This document shows positions 31,919 to 39,868 of a DNA stretch of 64,000 nucleotides, one piece after another; within the stretch, counting starts at the first letter, position 1; every line of letters begins with the position of its first letter. The DNA lies in contig NZ_BMNK01000003.1 in assembly GCF_014646515.1 (NCBI RefSeq), positions 453,456 to 517,455 of the forward strand, given 5' to 3'. A program made the translations under genes and the position numbers. The DNA is from Nonomuraea glycinis. Lineage in GTDB: Bacteria > Actinomycetota > Actinomycetes > Streptosporangiales > Streptosporangiaceae. The notes under the pieces were generated by a model. The model saw nothing but the letters and a program-made list of their open reading frames with translations, was not told where the DNA came from and ran no database searches.

Positions 31919-33117
31919 CGTCGCGGGGAGTCCTTGATCCACACGATCCCGTCGGTGTCAGCCAGGTGGGCCGGATCCAGGGGGAAGTAGCCGTACCAGG
32001 AGGACACGCGGGGAGCGGGCGGCGGGTCGCCGAGGGCGGCGGCCAGCCGATGGGCGTCGAGGAGGTAGCGGTCCTCCGGGAGCGCGTACAGGAGCCCTTC
32101 GAGGGTGTCCGGGGGCGGGGTGTCCACTCCCTGGTGGCGGATCGTGCCGAGGGCCGTGGCCAGGAAGGCGTACTCCTCGCCCAGGCGGGCGCTCACGATC
32201 GCGCCGGCGCTCCACCACTCCAGCGGCAGGTCGCCCAGCCGCCACGTGCTCTTGTCCCGCTGGAGATGGGCGTTGTGTGCGTAGACAAGCGCCGGGCCCC
32301 ATTCGGCGATGGCTACGAGGTTGTCGGCCATCATCGAGTCCCTCAGGTTCATCAGCCATGTCATGCGGCTCAGTGACGTGTCGGCCATCCAGTAGTGATA
32401 GCGCAACAGGCCGGTCGCGGTGCGCCCGTACAGGCGGGCCCGGTCCCAATCGTCCCGTGAGGAGGCCGCGATCAGATGCGGCGTCTGTGCGTCGAGCAGC
32501 GCCACCAGATCGTCGGCGAGCAGCCGCAACTCCCTGGCCTCGGCCGACCGCCCCACGGACCGGGACGGGTCCATCGTCGTGGCGGGATCGGTCCACCGGT
32601 CGTCGTCGCCGAGCAGGCGGTCGAGCGTCTCGGCGGCGCAGGGGAGCAGGTCCGCGTCGCCCCAGGCCGCGAGGTAGCCGTGCAGTGCGGTGATGGCCTG
32701 CCGGGGGCTCTCGGGGCCGGTCATCTCCAGCGGCCCGTCGAATCCGGCGAAGCGCACCTGCTCGGACGCGGGCCGGCCGTCGTTGTACGCGCGCATCCAG
32801 CGTACGAGCTCGCGGTTGGCCGCGGACGCGCTCAACCCGTGGCTGAAGCCGCGCTCCATGACCTCGTCCAGGGTGCCCGCGCCCGAGGTGACGTAGTCGT
32901 CCACGACGAGGCCCTTCAGGCAGTCGCTCTCGATCGCGATCGACCGGTAGCCCTCCTGCTCGACGAGCTGCCGGAAGAGGTCGTTCCGTACTTCGAGCAG
33001 GATGTCCTCCCCGTGGGTGGGCTCGCCCAGGGCGAGCAGCCGTGGGCGAGCGGGGAGCAGCCGCATGACGGTGGCGGCCTCGACGGCATGGGCGGTGTCT
33101 TTTATACCAGTTGTCAT
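31915..33117 (-). CDS. Erythromycin esterase family protein
   Basis: A 400-residue member of the erythromycin-esterase (EreA/B/C) family. The catalytic N-terminal motif LLALGEPTHGEDILLEVRN carries Glu32, His35 and Glu37, with AIESD next and a second His pair in VYAHNAHLQRDKS, matching the His residues implicated in Ere catalysis. Family members are mostly uncharacterised; only a subset hydrolyse macrolide lactones. ATG at 33117 is preceded by AAGGT and an AT-rich promoter carrying a palindrome. Alone, convergent with a relic. Confidence 0.85.
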   Translation of the reverse strand: MTTGIKDTAHAVEAATVMRLLPARPRLLALGEPTHGEDILLEVRNDLFRQLVEQEGYRSIAIESDCLKGLVVDDYVTSGAGTLDEVMERGFSHGLSASAANRELVRWMRAYNDGRPASEQVRFAGFDGPLEMTGPESPRQAITALHGYLAAWGDADLLPCAAETLDRLLGDDDRWTDPATTMDPSRSVGRSAEARELRLLADDLVALLDAQTPHLIAASSRDDWDRARLYGRTATGLLRYHYWMADTSLSRMTWLMNLRDSMMADNLVAIAEWGPALVYAHNAHLQRDKSTWRLGDLPLEWWSAGAIVSARLGEEYAFLATALGTIRHQGVDTPPPDTLEGLLYALPEDRYLLDAHRLAAALGDPPPAPRVSSWYGYFPLDPAHLADTDGIVWIKDSPRR

Positions 33118-33141
33118 ACCTTAAAGAATATCGTTCACTTA

Positions 33142-33156
33142 AAAGGTTGAACCTTT
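33142..33156. promoter_or_regulatory. Palindrome in the esterase promoter
   Basis: AAAGGTT-G-AACCTTT is a perfect 7-1-7 palindrome in an AT-rich 72-bp gap, about 25-40 bp upstream of the esterase ATG. A GATATT box lies between it and the start and could be the -10, placing the palindrome near the -35 region as expected for a repressor site. No regulator gene is adjacent. Confidence 0.45.
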
Positions 33157-33189
33157 ACCGCTATATCTCCAGGCAATTCGCGTAAAACC

Positions 33190-34266
33190 TTAAAAAGCCT
33201 CGCACATGGCTGCGTCGAAAGTGTCGAGCAGCCGCTTGCGCTGTGTCTCCGTGGCGACCGAGCCGGTGACGTAGACGGTCGCCGCCCGCCCGGCCCGATT
33301 CCGCCCGGACAGCGCCGACACACCGGGCACATCGCCGCCGTGCATCCAGACCTCGCCGCAACTCAGCCGAGCCCGCACGACCCCCAGCCCGTAGCGCGCC
33401 TTGGCCGGCCACCCCGGCTCACCGACCCGTACGGCATCAGCGGTCATCTTCTTGACCGGCACCCCCCGCCAGAACCGGTTCAGGTCGTCCGGCGTGGACA
33501 CCAGCCCACCACTGGCCCCGAACTCGTACCCCGGCAGCCGGGTGAGATCGACGACCCCGCCCTTCGGGTCGGCCGGGCTGACGCCGTACGTGTGCGCGTG
33601 CTCACCGCGCAGCCCCATCTCGCCTCTGCGCGGCCAGTACGTGTCCCGCATCCGCAACGGCTTGAGCACCAGCTCCCGGGAGACCTGCCGGAAGTCCTTC
33701 CCGGTCACCTCGTTGATGATCATGCCCAGCACCAGATAGTTGGTGTTGGAGTAGGCGAATCGCCCGGCAGCCGTCGGCTTGAGCCCGAGCGCGAGCTTGA
33801 GATAGTCCTGCCCCGGCTTCGACCAGTCGGCCACCTCGATGAAGTCGGGCAGTCCACTGGTCTGCCGCAGCAGGTCCCGTACCGTGATCTTCCGCCCGTC
33901 GATCGCCGCCCCCGCGCCCTTCCCCCGCACCACCTTGGGCAGATACCGCTCGACCGGCGCACCCAGCTTGATCTGACCCCGCTCGGCCAGCCGCAGCACC
34001 GTCGCCGCGATGATCGGCTTGCTCAAACTCGCCACCCGGAAACTCGCGTCCGGCCCGACCATCGCCCTCCCGGTCCCCCGCTCAGCGGTGCCGGACACCA
34101 CGGTCACACCGTCACTGGTACGCGCCAGCGCCCCCGCCACACCGCCCTCCCCTGTGAGCCGATCCAGCCGCTTCTCCAGCCCGGGACCGGCGGCGGCGAG
34201 CGCCGGAGTCAGGGGGGCGAGTGCCAGCGCGCCGACGACAACGGCGGCCACGAACCTACGAGCCAT
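33190..34266 (-). CDS. Secreted serine hydrolase, class C beta-lactamase / DD-peptidase family
   Basis: A 358-residue exported protein with an N-terminal signal peptide (RRFVAAVVVGALALAPLTPALAAA). SxxK is Ser80-Leu-Ser-Lys83 in RVASLSKPI, the YxN motif is AYSNTNY and the third motif reads WMHGGDVPG. This matches Streptomyces R61-type D-alanyl-D-alanine carboxypeptidases and related esterases. Length is normal. The substrate is probably the peptidoglycan stem or a secreted ester; sequence alone cannot separate these. Confidence 0.88.
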   Translation of the reverse strand: MARRFVAAVVVGALALAPLTPALAAAGPGLEKRLDRLTGEGGVAGALARTSDGVTVVSGTAERGTGRAMVGPDASFRVASLSKPIIAATVLRLAERGQIKLGAPVERYLPKVVRGKGAGAAIDGRKITVRDLLRQTSGLPDFIEVADWSKPGQDYLKLALGLKPTAAGRFAYSNTNYLVLGMIINEVTGKDFRQVSRELVLKPLRMRDTYWPRRGEMGLRGEHAHTYGVSPADPKGGVVDLTRLPGYEFGASGGLVSTPDDLNRFWRGVPVKKMTADAVRVGEPGWPAKARYGLGVVRARLSCGEVWMHGGDVPGVSALSGRNRAGRAATVYVTGSVATETQRKRLLDTFDAAMCEAF

Positions 34267-34681
34267 GAGACGTCCTTAAAGATCGGAATATGTCTCCCAT
34301 GACTCTGTCGTCGGGGACCTCGAAAGACAGTCACGCCAGCACCGCTCCCGCCCGGGGGCTGCCCCTACCTGCCTTCAGGGAGACGAGCAGAGCGGGTGCC
34401 GGCGCCTTCTACCTGTGCAACTGGCACGCCGAGAGGCGCCGTCGCGGGGAACCCGCATTGAAGCGGTGGCGGATGGGGCTTGAGTCTCAAGTTGCTTGAT
34501 ATCCCATAGTGGCGGTGGGGACGGCAACGAGCCGGACCAACTCGTCTCGATGAGCGCGAGCGATCACCGTACCCTTTCGCCCGCCCGCGTCAGGAATGAA
34601 GAGATGAGATTCGCGAAGCGTCCCGGCAGTCCCTTTTCTCTGGCATTGAGAAAACATCTGCCCTTTTACCAGGAGGTACGA
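34267..34681. other. 415-bp intergenic region before the tripeptidyl-peptidase
   Basis: No gene is supported. It contains a perfect palindrome CTTGAG-T-CTCAAG (34479-34491) and an AT-richer last ~100 bp that probably holds the peptidase promoter, ending in AGGAGG at 34671. Short frames here lack coding character. Confidence 0.5.
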
Positions 34682-36301
34682 GTGCGATTAAGTCCGCGAT
34701 CAAGGCTGACGGCGTTCATCGCCGCGGCGATGATGGCCACCGTGGCGGCGGGCTCGCCGGCACCGGCCGGACCTCGGATCGGCGCACCGGAACCGGCGGT
34801 GGCCGAGGCTCCGGTCTGGGGCGAGTGCCCGCCGGCGGAGCCCGGTGTCTCGCGCGATCCACGCCAGCGGTGCGGGACGCTGCGGGTGCCGCTGGACTAC
34901 CGCGCCCCGCGCGGGCGGAGCATCGAGATCGCGATCTCCCGGATCGGCACGGCGAAATCCGGGTCGCGCCGCGGGATCCTGCTGTCCAATCCGGGCGGCC
35001 CGGGGAGAAGCGGCCTGGACATGCCCAGCCGGCTGGCGGCCAGGCTGCCGGCCAAGGTCCTGGAGCAGTACGACCTGATCGGCTTCGATCCGCGAGGGGT
35101 CGGCCACAGCACCCCGGTCACCTGTGGGCTCGACCCCACGGCGCTGACCACGCTGCTGATGCCCTACCCGGCCCCGGGCGGCGGCATCGAGCGCAACCTC
35201 ACCTTCGCCCGGGACACCGCGGCCGCGTGCGCCGAGCACTCCGGCGACCTGCTCCCGTTCATCACCACGGCCAACACGGTCCGGGACATGGACCGCATCC
35301 GAGCCGCGCTCGGTGAGCGGAAACTCTCCTACTTCGGCATCTCGTACGGCACCTATCTGGGAACCGTCTACATCTCGCTGTTCCCGGAGCGCGGCGATCG
35401 GATCGTGCTGGACAGCGCCGTCGATCCGGGTCTGGTGTGGCGGGGCATGTGGCGGACCTGGAACGAGTCGGTCGCGACGCGGCTGCCCGACTTCCTCCGC
35501 TTCGCCGCCGAGCGGGACTCCGTCTACCGCCTCGGCGCGACACCGCAGGAGGTACGGCGCACCTACGACCGGATGACCACGGCCCTGGACGAGCGGCCCT
35601 TGTCGGATCCGAGCGGTCCCGTACTCGACGGGAACCTGCTGCGCGAGATCACTCGGGGGTTTCTCAACCACGACGATGCCTTTCCGCTCCTGGCCGAGCT
35701 CTGGCAGGGGCTGGAGGCCGTCCCGTCAGAGCCCGCCGCGGACACTGACATCCTCGCGCGACTGAACCAGCTGCTGTCTGCCGGTGGTACCTCCGCCGTG
35801 GCGGCAGAGGTATCGGCGGACAACGTCTTCGCCGCTATGTACGCGGTGGTCTGCGGTGACGTCGCCTGGCCGCGCGACGTGGCGCTGTACGCCCGGCAGG
35901 TCGCCGCCGACCAGCGGGCGTGGCCCGCGACGGCCGGCATGCCGTCGAACCTCTGGCCATGCGTGGCCTGGCCCACCCGGCCGGTGGAGCCGCCGGTGAA
36001 GGTCACCGGCCACGGACCGCGCAACGTGCTGATCCTGCAGAACACCCGCGATCCGGCCACACCCCTGGTGAGCGCACGCGGCCTGCGCGCCGTACTCGAC
36101 CGGCGGGCCGCCATGATCACGGTCGACCAGGGCGGGCACGGCGTCGTGGGGCTGGGCAGCTGCGCCGACAAGGCGATGAACACCTTCCTGGCCACCGGCG
36201 CGCTGCCCGGACGGGACCGCTTCTGCCCGGCCCCGTCACCGGCCGGCACCACCGCTCACTCCCCTATCCTGCCCTCCAGCGTCTCTGGGGGGCCGCTGTA
36301 G
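34682..36301 (+). CDS. Secreted tripeptidyl aminopeptidase (alpha/beta hydrolase, TAP type)
   Basis: A 539-residue exported peptidase of the Streptomyces Tap/SlpD/SlpE family removing N-terminal tripeptides from proteins outside the cell. The signal peptide is ~1-30. The oxyanion motif is LLSNPGGPG, the nucleophile is Ser221 in FGISYGTYLG, Asp lies in QNTRDPATP and His in VDQGGHGVV near the C-terminal TAP-like domain, which has paired Cys. GTG at 34682 has AGGAGG five bases upstream; longer readings lack it. Codon 3 is TTA, a rare leucine codon often linked to developmental control through bldA tRNA. Confidence 0.9.
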   Translation: MRLSPRSRLTAFIAAAMMATVAAGSPAPAGPRIGAPEPAVAEAPVWGECPPAEPGVSRDPRQRCGTLRVPLDYRAPRGRSIEIAISRIGTAKSGSRRGILLSNPGGPGRSGLDMPSRLAARLPAKVLEQYDLIGFDPRGVGHSTPVTCGLDPTALTTLLMPYPAPGGGIERNLTFARDTAAACAEHSGDLLPFITTANTVRDMDRIRAALGERKLSYFGISYGTYLGTVYISLFPERGDRIVLDSAVDPGLVWRGMWRTWNESVATRLPDFLRFAAERDSVYRLGATPQEVRRTYDRMTTALDERPLSDPSGPVLDGNLLREITRGFLNHDDAFPLLAELWQGLEAVPSEPAADTDILARLNQLLSAGGTSAVAAEVSADNVFAAMYAVVCGDVAWPRDVALYARQVAADQRAWPATAGMPSNLWPCVAWPTRPVEPPVKVTGHGPRNVLILQNTRDPATPLVSARGLRAVLDRRAAMITVDQGGHGVVGLGSCADKAMNTFLATGALPGRDRFCPAPSPAGTTAHSPILPSSVSGGPL

Positions 36302-36712
36302 AGCCGGAGCCGCGTCCAAGGAGATCTTGTACGCGAGGAGTACGTCGACGCAGATCGGATCCAGGTTCTCGGGCCGCATCACCTTCGGCTCCGGATCCAG
36401 GGCCGGGAGCGTGACCAGGTAGGAGCCGGAGCGCCCGCCCACGACCACTTCGCCGAGCACCTGCCGGTCATGGCCGAAGAGGACGAGGACAGGCTCTTCG
36501 TAGTCGGGCAGCCCCGGCAGCATGTGCCCCTTTCCGGATTTTTCATATCCGAGAACGAGACGGATGTGCGTTTCCACCCGGGAGCGAACTCCGACGGCCC
36601 GCAGGTGATCCCGGAGGCGTGCGAGAGATTCCTGATGTTGAATAACGATGTCGAGCGATAGACACCCTTTAGTCGATTTGACGGCACTGGATGCCTTTTC
36701 TTTCCTGACCAC
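36236..36712 (-). CDS. Unknown protein with strong ribosome site
   Basis: A 158-residue unrecognised protein. GTG at 36712 follows GGAGG at six-base spacing, which argues for real translation. The core has alternating hydrophobic strands (EPVLVLFGHDRQVLGEVVVG, SGSYLVTLPALDPEP) and ends in a Pro/Gly-rich tail. The 3' end overlaps the convergent peptidase gene by 66 bp. Its 206-bp 5' region is shared with a divergent XRE gene. No signal peptide or membrane segment; function unknown. Confidence 0.6.
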   Translation of the reverse strand: MVRKEKASSAVKSTKGCLSLDIVIQHQESLARLRDHLRAVGVRSRVETHIRLVLGYEKSGKGHMLPGLPDYEEPVLVLFGHDRQVLGEVVVGGRSGSYLVTLPALDPEPKVMRPENLDPICVDVLLAYKISLDAAPALQRPPRDAGGQDRGVSGGAGR

Positions 36713-36918
36713 TGCCCACCTCCGTCATTAGCGGACACAGATCTTTTCGATCTTGTGTTTCCTGATCGCCACTGTCTCGTTACCATCTGCCTTCAGAGTG
36801 CCACTTTCAGCTACGTTGTTGAGGGAGACAGGAACGACAGTCCCAGCACAAATCAGCACAGCTGTCCGTAACTTCTGTGCTCCCATGTGCTGACGATCAC
36901 CTCGGAGGGAGGCGCTGA

Positions 36919-37746
36919 ATGACTGATCTGGATTCCGCCCCGAACGCCGATCCCCTCGTCGAATTCGGGCGCGAATTGCGCACACTTCGCATCGAAAAGG
37001 GCTTGACCCTGGAAAAGCTCGCGGACAGGATCGGGTTCTCAGAAAGCCTGGTGGGCTCTGTCGAACGGGCGACCCGGACCCCGAGCGACGACTTCACCAA
37101 GCGCTGCGAAGAGGCGCTGGGGCTCAAGCCCCGGCATCTCTCCAAACTGTTGCCGGCCAGTCGGCGCTTGCCCATGTTCCGCACGCTCGTCCCCTGGATG
37201 GACATCGAGCGGCAGGCGCGGGAGCTGTGGACTTGGGAGCCCTTGGTGGTGCCCGGCCTGCTTCAAACCGAGGGCTACGCGCGGGCGATCCTCGCGGCTA
37301 AGCCCGGCTCAAAGAAAGAGCGGGTGGACGAGGCGGTCCAAGCACGCATGGCACGTCAGGCCATCTTCCGCCGAGACGAACCGCCGGGCCTCTGGGCAGT
37401 TCTGGACGAAGGCATCCTGTATCGCCCGGTGGGCAGCGAAAGCGTCACCCGCGACCAGCTGGCCCATCTGATCGAGATGAGCCAGAGCCGCTGGATAACC
37501 ATCCAAATCCTTCCCTTCAGCGCCCTGTCAACGCTAGGCCTGCTGGGCGGTTTCGTTATCGCGATAACAAGAGATATGCGCGACGCAGCTTTTGTCGACT
37601 CACCTGTGATAGGTCGGATCTGGGACCAACAACCGGAAGTGGAGGTGCTCAAATACAAATACCAGGTTGTTCGCTCTGAGGCGCTCCCGCAGAGCCTCTC
37701 ACTCGAAAAGATAAAAAAGAGGTTGGAGCAGAAATGGACATGTTAA
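36919..37746 (+). CDS. XRE family regulator with DUF5753 domain
   Basis: A 275-residue regulator. The N-terminal Cro/C1-type HTH is LRIEKGLTLEKLADRIGFSE with SLVGSVERATRTPSDDF, and the remainder is DUF5753 (WTWEPLVVPGLLQTEGYARA ... QILPFSALSTLGLLGGF). It forms the standard pair with the DUF397 gene, overlapping it by 13 bp. Related pairs (for example BldB/WhiJ-like systems of Streptomyces) influence development. ATG at 36919 follows GGAGG. Upstream gap holds an imperfect ACACAGATC/GATCTTGTGT hairpin at 36735-36758. Confidence 0.93.
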   Translation: MTDLDSAPNADPLVEFGRELRTLRIEKGLTLEKLADRIGFSESLVGSVERATRTPSDDFTKRCEEALGLKPRHLSKLLPASRRLPMFRTLVPWMDIERQARELWTWEPLVVPGLLQTEGYARAILAAKPGSKKERVDEAVQARMARQAIFRRDEPPGLWAVLDEGILYRPVGSESVTRDQLAHLIEMSQSRWITIQILPFSALSTLGLLGGFVIAITRDMRDAAFVDSPVIGRIWDQQPEVEVLKYKYQVVRSEALPQSLSLEKIKKRLEQKWTC

Positions 37747-37949
37747 TGCGTGAGGAGATCAGGACCGCCGCATGGCGGAAGTCCTCGCTCTCGGGCGACA
37801 CAGGAAACTGCGTCGAGGTCGCGCCGCTGAGCGGCGGCCGGGTCGCCCTGAGGGACAGCAAGGACGCGAACAGCCCTGTCCTGGTGTTCACCGAGGCGGA
37901 ATGGTCCGCCTTCAGGGGCGGCATGCGTCTCGGCGAGTTCGACTTCTGA
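37734..37949 (+). CDS. DUF397 domain protein
   Basis: A 71-residue DUF397 protein, partner of the XRE gene it overlaps. The family core is visible as AAWRKSSLSGDTGNCVEVAP, VALRDSKDANSPVLVFT and WSAFRGGMRLGEFD. DUF397 proteins act with their XRE/DUF5753 partner as a regulator-antagonist pair, by analogy with studied Streptomyces cases. Start may be ATG 37734 or 37746; the longer form uses a TTA codon. Confidence 0.9.
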   Translation: MDMLMREEIRTAAWRKSSLSGDTGNCVEVAPLSGGRVALRDSKDANSPVLVFTEAEWSAFRGGMRLGEFDF

Positions 37950-37959
37950 CACCGACCGG

Positions 37960-37985
37960 GAGGTCCCCGCACTCGCGGGGGCCTC
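37960..37985 (+). terminator. Terminator hairpin after DUF397
   Basis: GAGGTCCCCGC (37960-37970) pairs with GCGGGGGCCTC (37975-37985) around an ACTC loop, an 11-bp stem with one G-T wobble, 11 nt after the DUF397 stop. No U-run follows. Confidence 0.7.
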
Positions 37986-38010
37986 TCTCGCAGGAACGTG
38001 ACGCCCGCCG

Positions 38011-38400
38011 TCAGGGAGTGCGCAGCGCTCCCGACGCGAGCTCGGCGGGCCCGGCCCGCACCAGCTCCGCCGCCTGCCGCGAGGCCCGCGCCACAGCCCT
38101 CTCGAAGAGCTCCAACCGCTGGAACGCCTCCCCCAATTGGCGCTGCTCTGCCACGGACAGCCGGGGAATCTCCACCCGCCGGATGTCCGCACGGGACGTC
38201 CCACTCTGCCCACGGGCAGGCCCCGAAGCACCGGAGATCCGCAGAAAGCCCGCCAGACAGGCAGGATCGACCTGCTCAGGATCGGCCCGGAAGAGATACA
38301 GCCCCGGCCCGAGCACAGCTCCGCCCCGGTCGATCACGCCAAGATCGTGGAGTTTCCTGCGCGACCGCGCTCCGCGCCCGGCGCGAATCGGAGACCTACC
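38011..38400 (-). pseudogene. Truncated C-terminus of an N-6 DNA methylase
   Basis: The minus strand keeps about 115-130 codons resembling the C-terminal recognition region of actinobacterial N-6 DNA methylases: AVLGPGLYLFRADPEQVDP, LAGFLRISG, SRADIRRVEIPRLSVAEQRQ and LGEAFQRLELFERAV, ending TP-stop. The methylase catalytic domain (NPPY region) and the N-terminus are absent, and beyond ~38400 the frame no longer resembles the family. A 50-codon open frame (38435-38584) upstream has no ribosome site and is not called. Probably a relic of deletion. Confidence 0.6.
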
Positions 38401-38599
38401 GCCACCCGCCGATCGCACCGAGATACGAGCAGACTCAGATGCTGGACATCCTGATCGATCCAGGGCCGCCTGCCAGATGCCGCCTGACCGACAGCTTGAG
38501 CTCTGGGGCTCTTTCATTGTTGGCCCCGAGGAACGCCACATGTTCCGGGTCGTCCTCCGAGCCGGTCCCGGGTCGCGCCGTCATCGCGGCGGAGCGTTG

Positions 38600-39814
38600 T
38601 CACCAGAGCATGAAGGGCAGTGCGGCGAAGACGCGTGCGGCGTCGACGAGCTCGCTGACGCTGATCCGTTCGTCGGTCTGATGCATCAGGCCGACGTCCC
38701 CCGGTCCGAAGATGACCGTCGGGACGCCGGTCGGCGGCTGCAGCACCGAGGCGTCGGTGAAGAAGCTGACGCCGCCGAGCTCCGGGCGGCGTCCCAGCAC
38801 CGCCTCCGCCGCGCCCTGAACCGCGGTGACAAGCGCGTCATCGGGTGACGTGGTGACGGGCGCCCGGTCGTAGGTCAGCTCGACCGTGGCCTTGAGCGCC
38901 GGGTCGCGGCGGGCAGCGTCCGCCAGCACGGCCTCGAAGCGCGCGGCCAACTCCCGATGATCCTGCCCGGGAACCGTTCTGATGTCGAAGTCCACGGTGC
39001 AGGCGTCGGGCACCACGTTGACCGCGCTGCCCCCGCTGATCACGGTGGCCGCGGACGTGGAGCCGGTGAGCAGCGGATGCGGCGGGCCGGAAACGTCGAC
39101 CGCGGCCAGCTCCGGCAGTACCCGCGCCATGTTCAGGATCGCGTTGACGCCCAGGTCGGGACGCGAAGCGTGCGCGCCCGCGCCGTGGACGACCACCCGC
39201 AGCCGGGCACAGCCCTTGTGCGCGACGACGACCCGCAGCCCGGTGGGCTCCCCCACGACCATCCAGGCGGCCTCCGCCATGCCACCGGTGGCCAGCAGGT
39301 GCCGCGCCCCCGCGCAGTCGACCTCCTCACCGACCAGCGCGCACAGCACGACATCGCCGGGCGGCCGGACGCCGGACCGGGTTATCGCGATCAACCCGGA
39401 CAGCATCGCCGCGAGGCCGCCCTTCATGTCCACCGAGCCGCGCCCCCACAGCAGCCCGTCGGCCACCTCCGCGCCGAACGGGTCCCGCGTCCAGGGCGCC
39501 GATCCGACCGCGACCGTGTCCAGATGTCCGCAGTACAGGAAGGTGCGTGGATCGGCCCCGGATCCCGGCAGGCGGACGGTGACGTTGGTCCGCCCGGCCG
39601 CGACCTCGTCCGTCGTCACCCGCAGGCCCGCGCCGCCGGCCGCCTCCGCCAGCACCCGCGCGACCTGTGCTTCGTTGCCGGGCGGATTGCACGACGCGAC
39701 CCGGACAAGCTGCTGGGCGAGGCGCACCACCGCATCACCGTCGACAGCCGCCGCAGGGCCTGTGCGAGCGGACTTCGCGTCCGGAGAATCAGGGACGGCC
39801 ACAGCGGCGATCAT
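38600..39814 (-). CDS. M20 family metallopeptidase (ArgE/DapE type)
   Basis: A 404-residue zinc-dependent amidohydrolase of the ArgE/DapE/ACY1 family. Metal ligands and base are in place: YCGHLDTV, GRGSVDMKGG, LVGEEVDCAGA (catalytic Glu pair), WMVVGEPTGLR and MHQTDERIS near the C-terminus. Likely deacylates an N-acyl amino acid or dipeptide; substrate not determinable. ATG at 39814 has no strong ribosome site. Monocistronic; convergent genes do not overlap it. Confidence 0.9.
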   Translation of the reverse strand: MIAAVAVPDSPDAKSARTGPAAAVDGDAVVRLAQQLVRVASCNPPGNEAQVARVLAEAAGGAGLRVTTDEVAAGRTNVTVRLPGSGADPRTFLYCGHLDTVAVGSAPWTRDPFGAEVADGLLWGRGSVDMKGGLAAMLSGLIAITRSGVRPPGDVVLCALVGEEVDCAGARHLLATGGMAEAAWMVVGEPTGLRVVVAHKGCARLRVVVHGAGAHASRPDLGVNAILNMARVLPELAAVDVSGPPHPLLTGSTSAATVISGGSAVNVVPDACTVDFDIRTVPGQDHRELAARFEAVLADAARRDPALKATVELTYDRAPVTTSPDDALVTAVQGAAEAVLGRRPELGGVSFFTDASVLQPPTGVPTVIFGPGDVGLMHQTDERISVSELVDAARVFAALPFMLW

Positions 39815-39868
39815 ACAGACCCGCCCGTCTCACCCCCAGCCCGTGGCACGCCCCGGCGGACGGCTCCG

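Noticed and set aside
38435..38584. A 49-residue minus-strand frame beside the methylase relic.
   Set aside because: No ribosome site and no recognisable family; likely remnant or chance.
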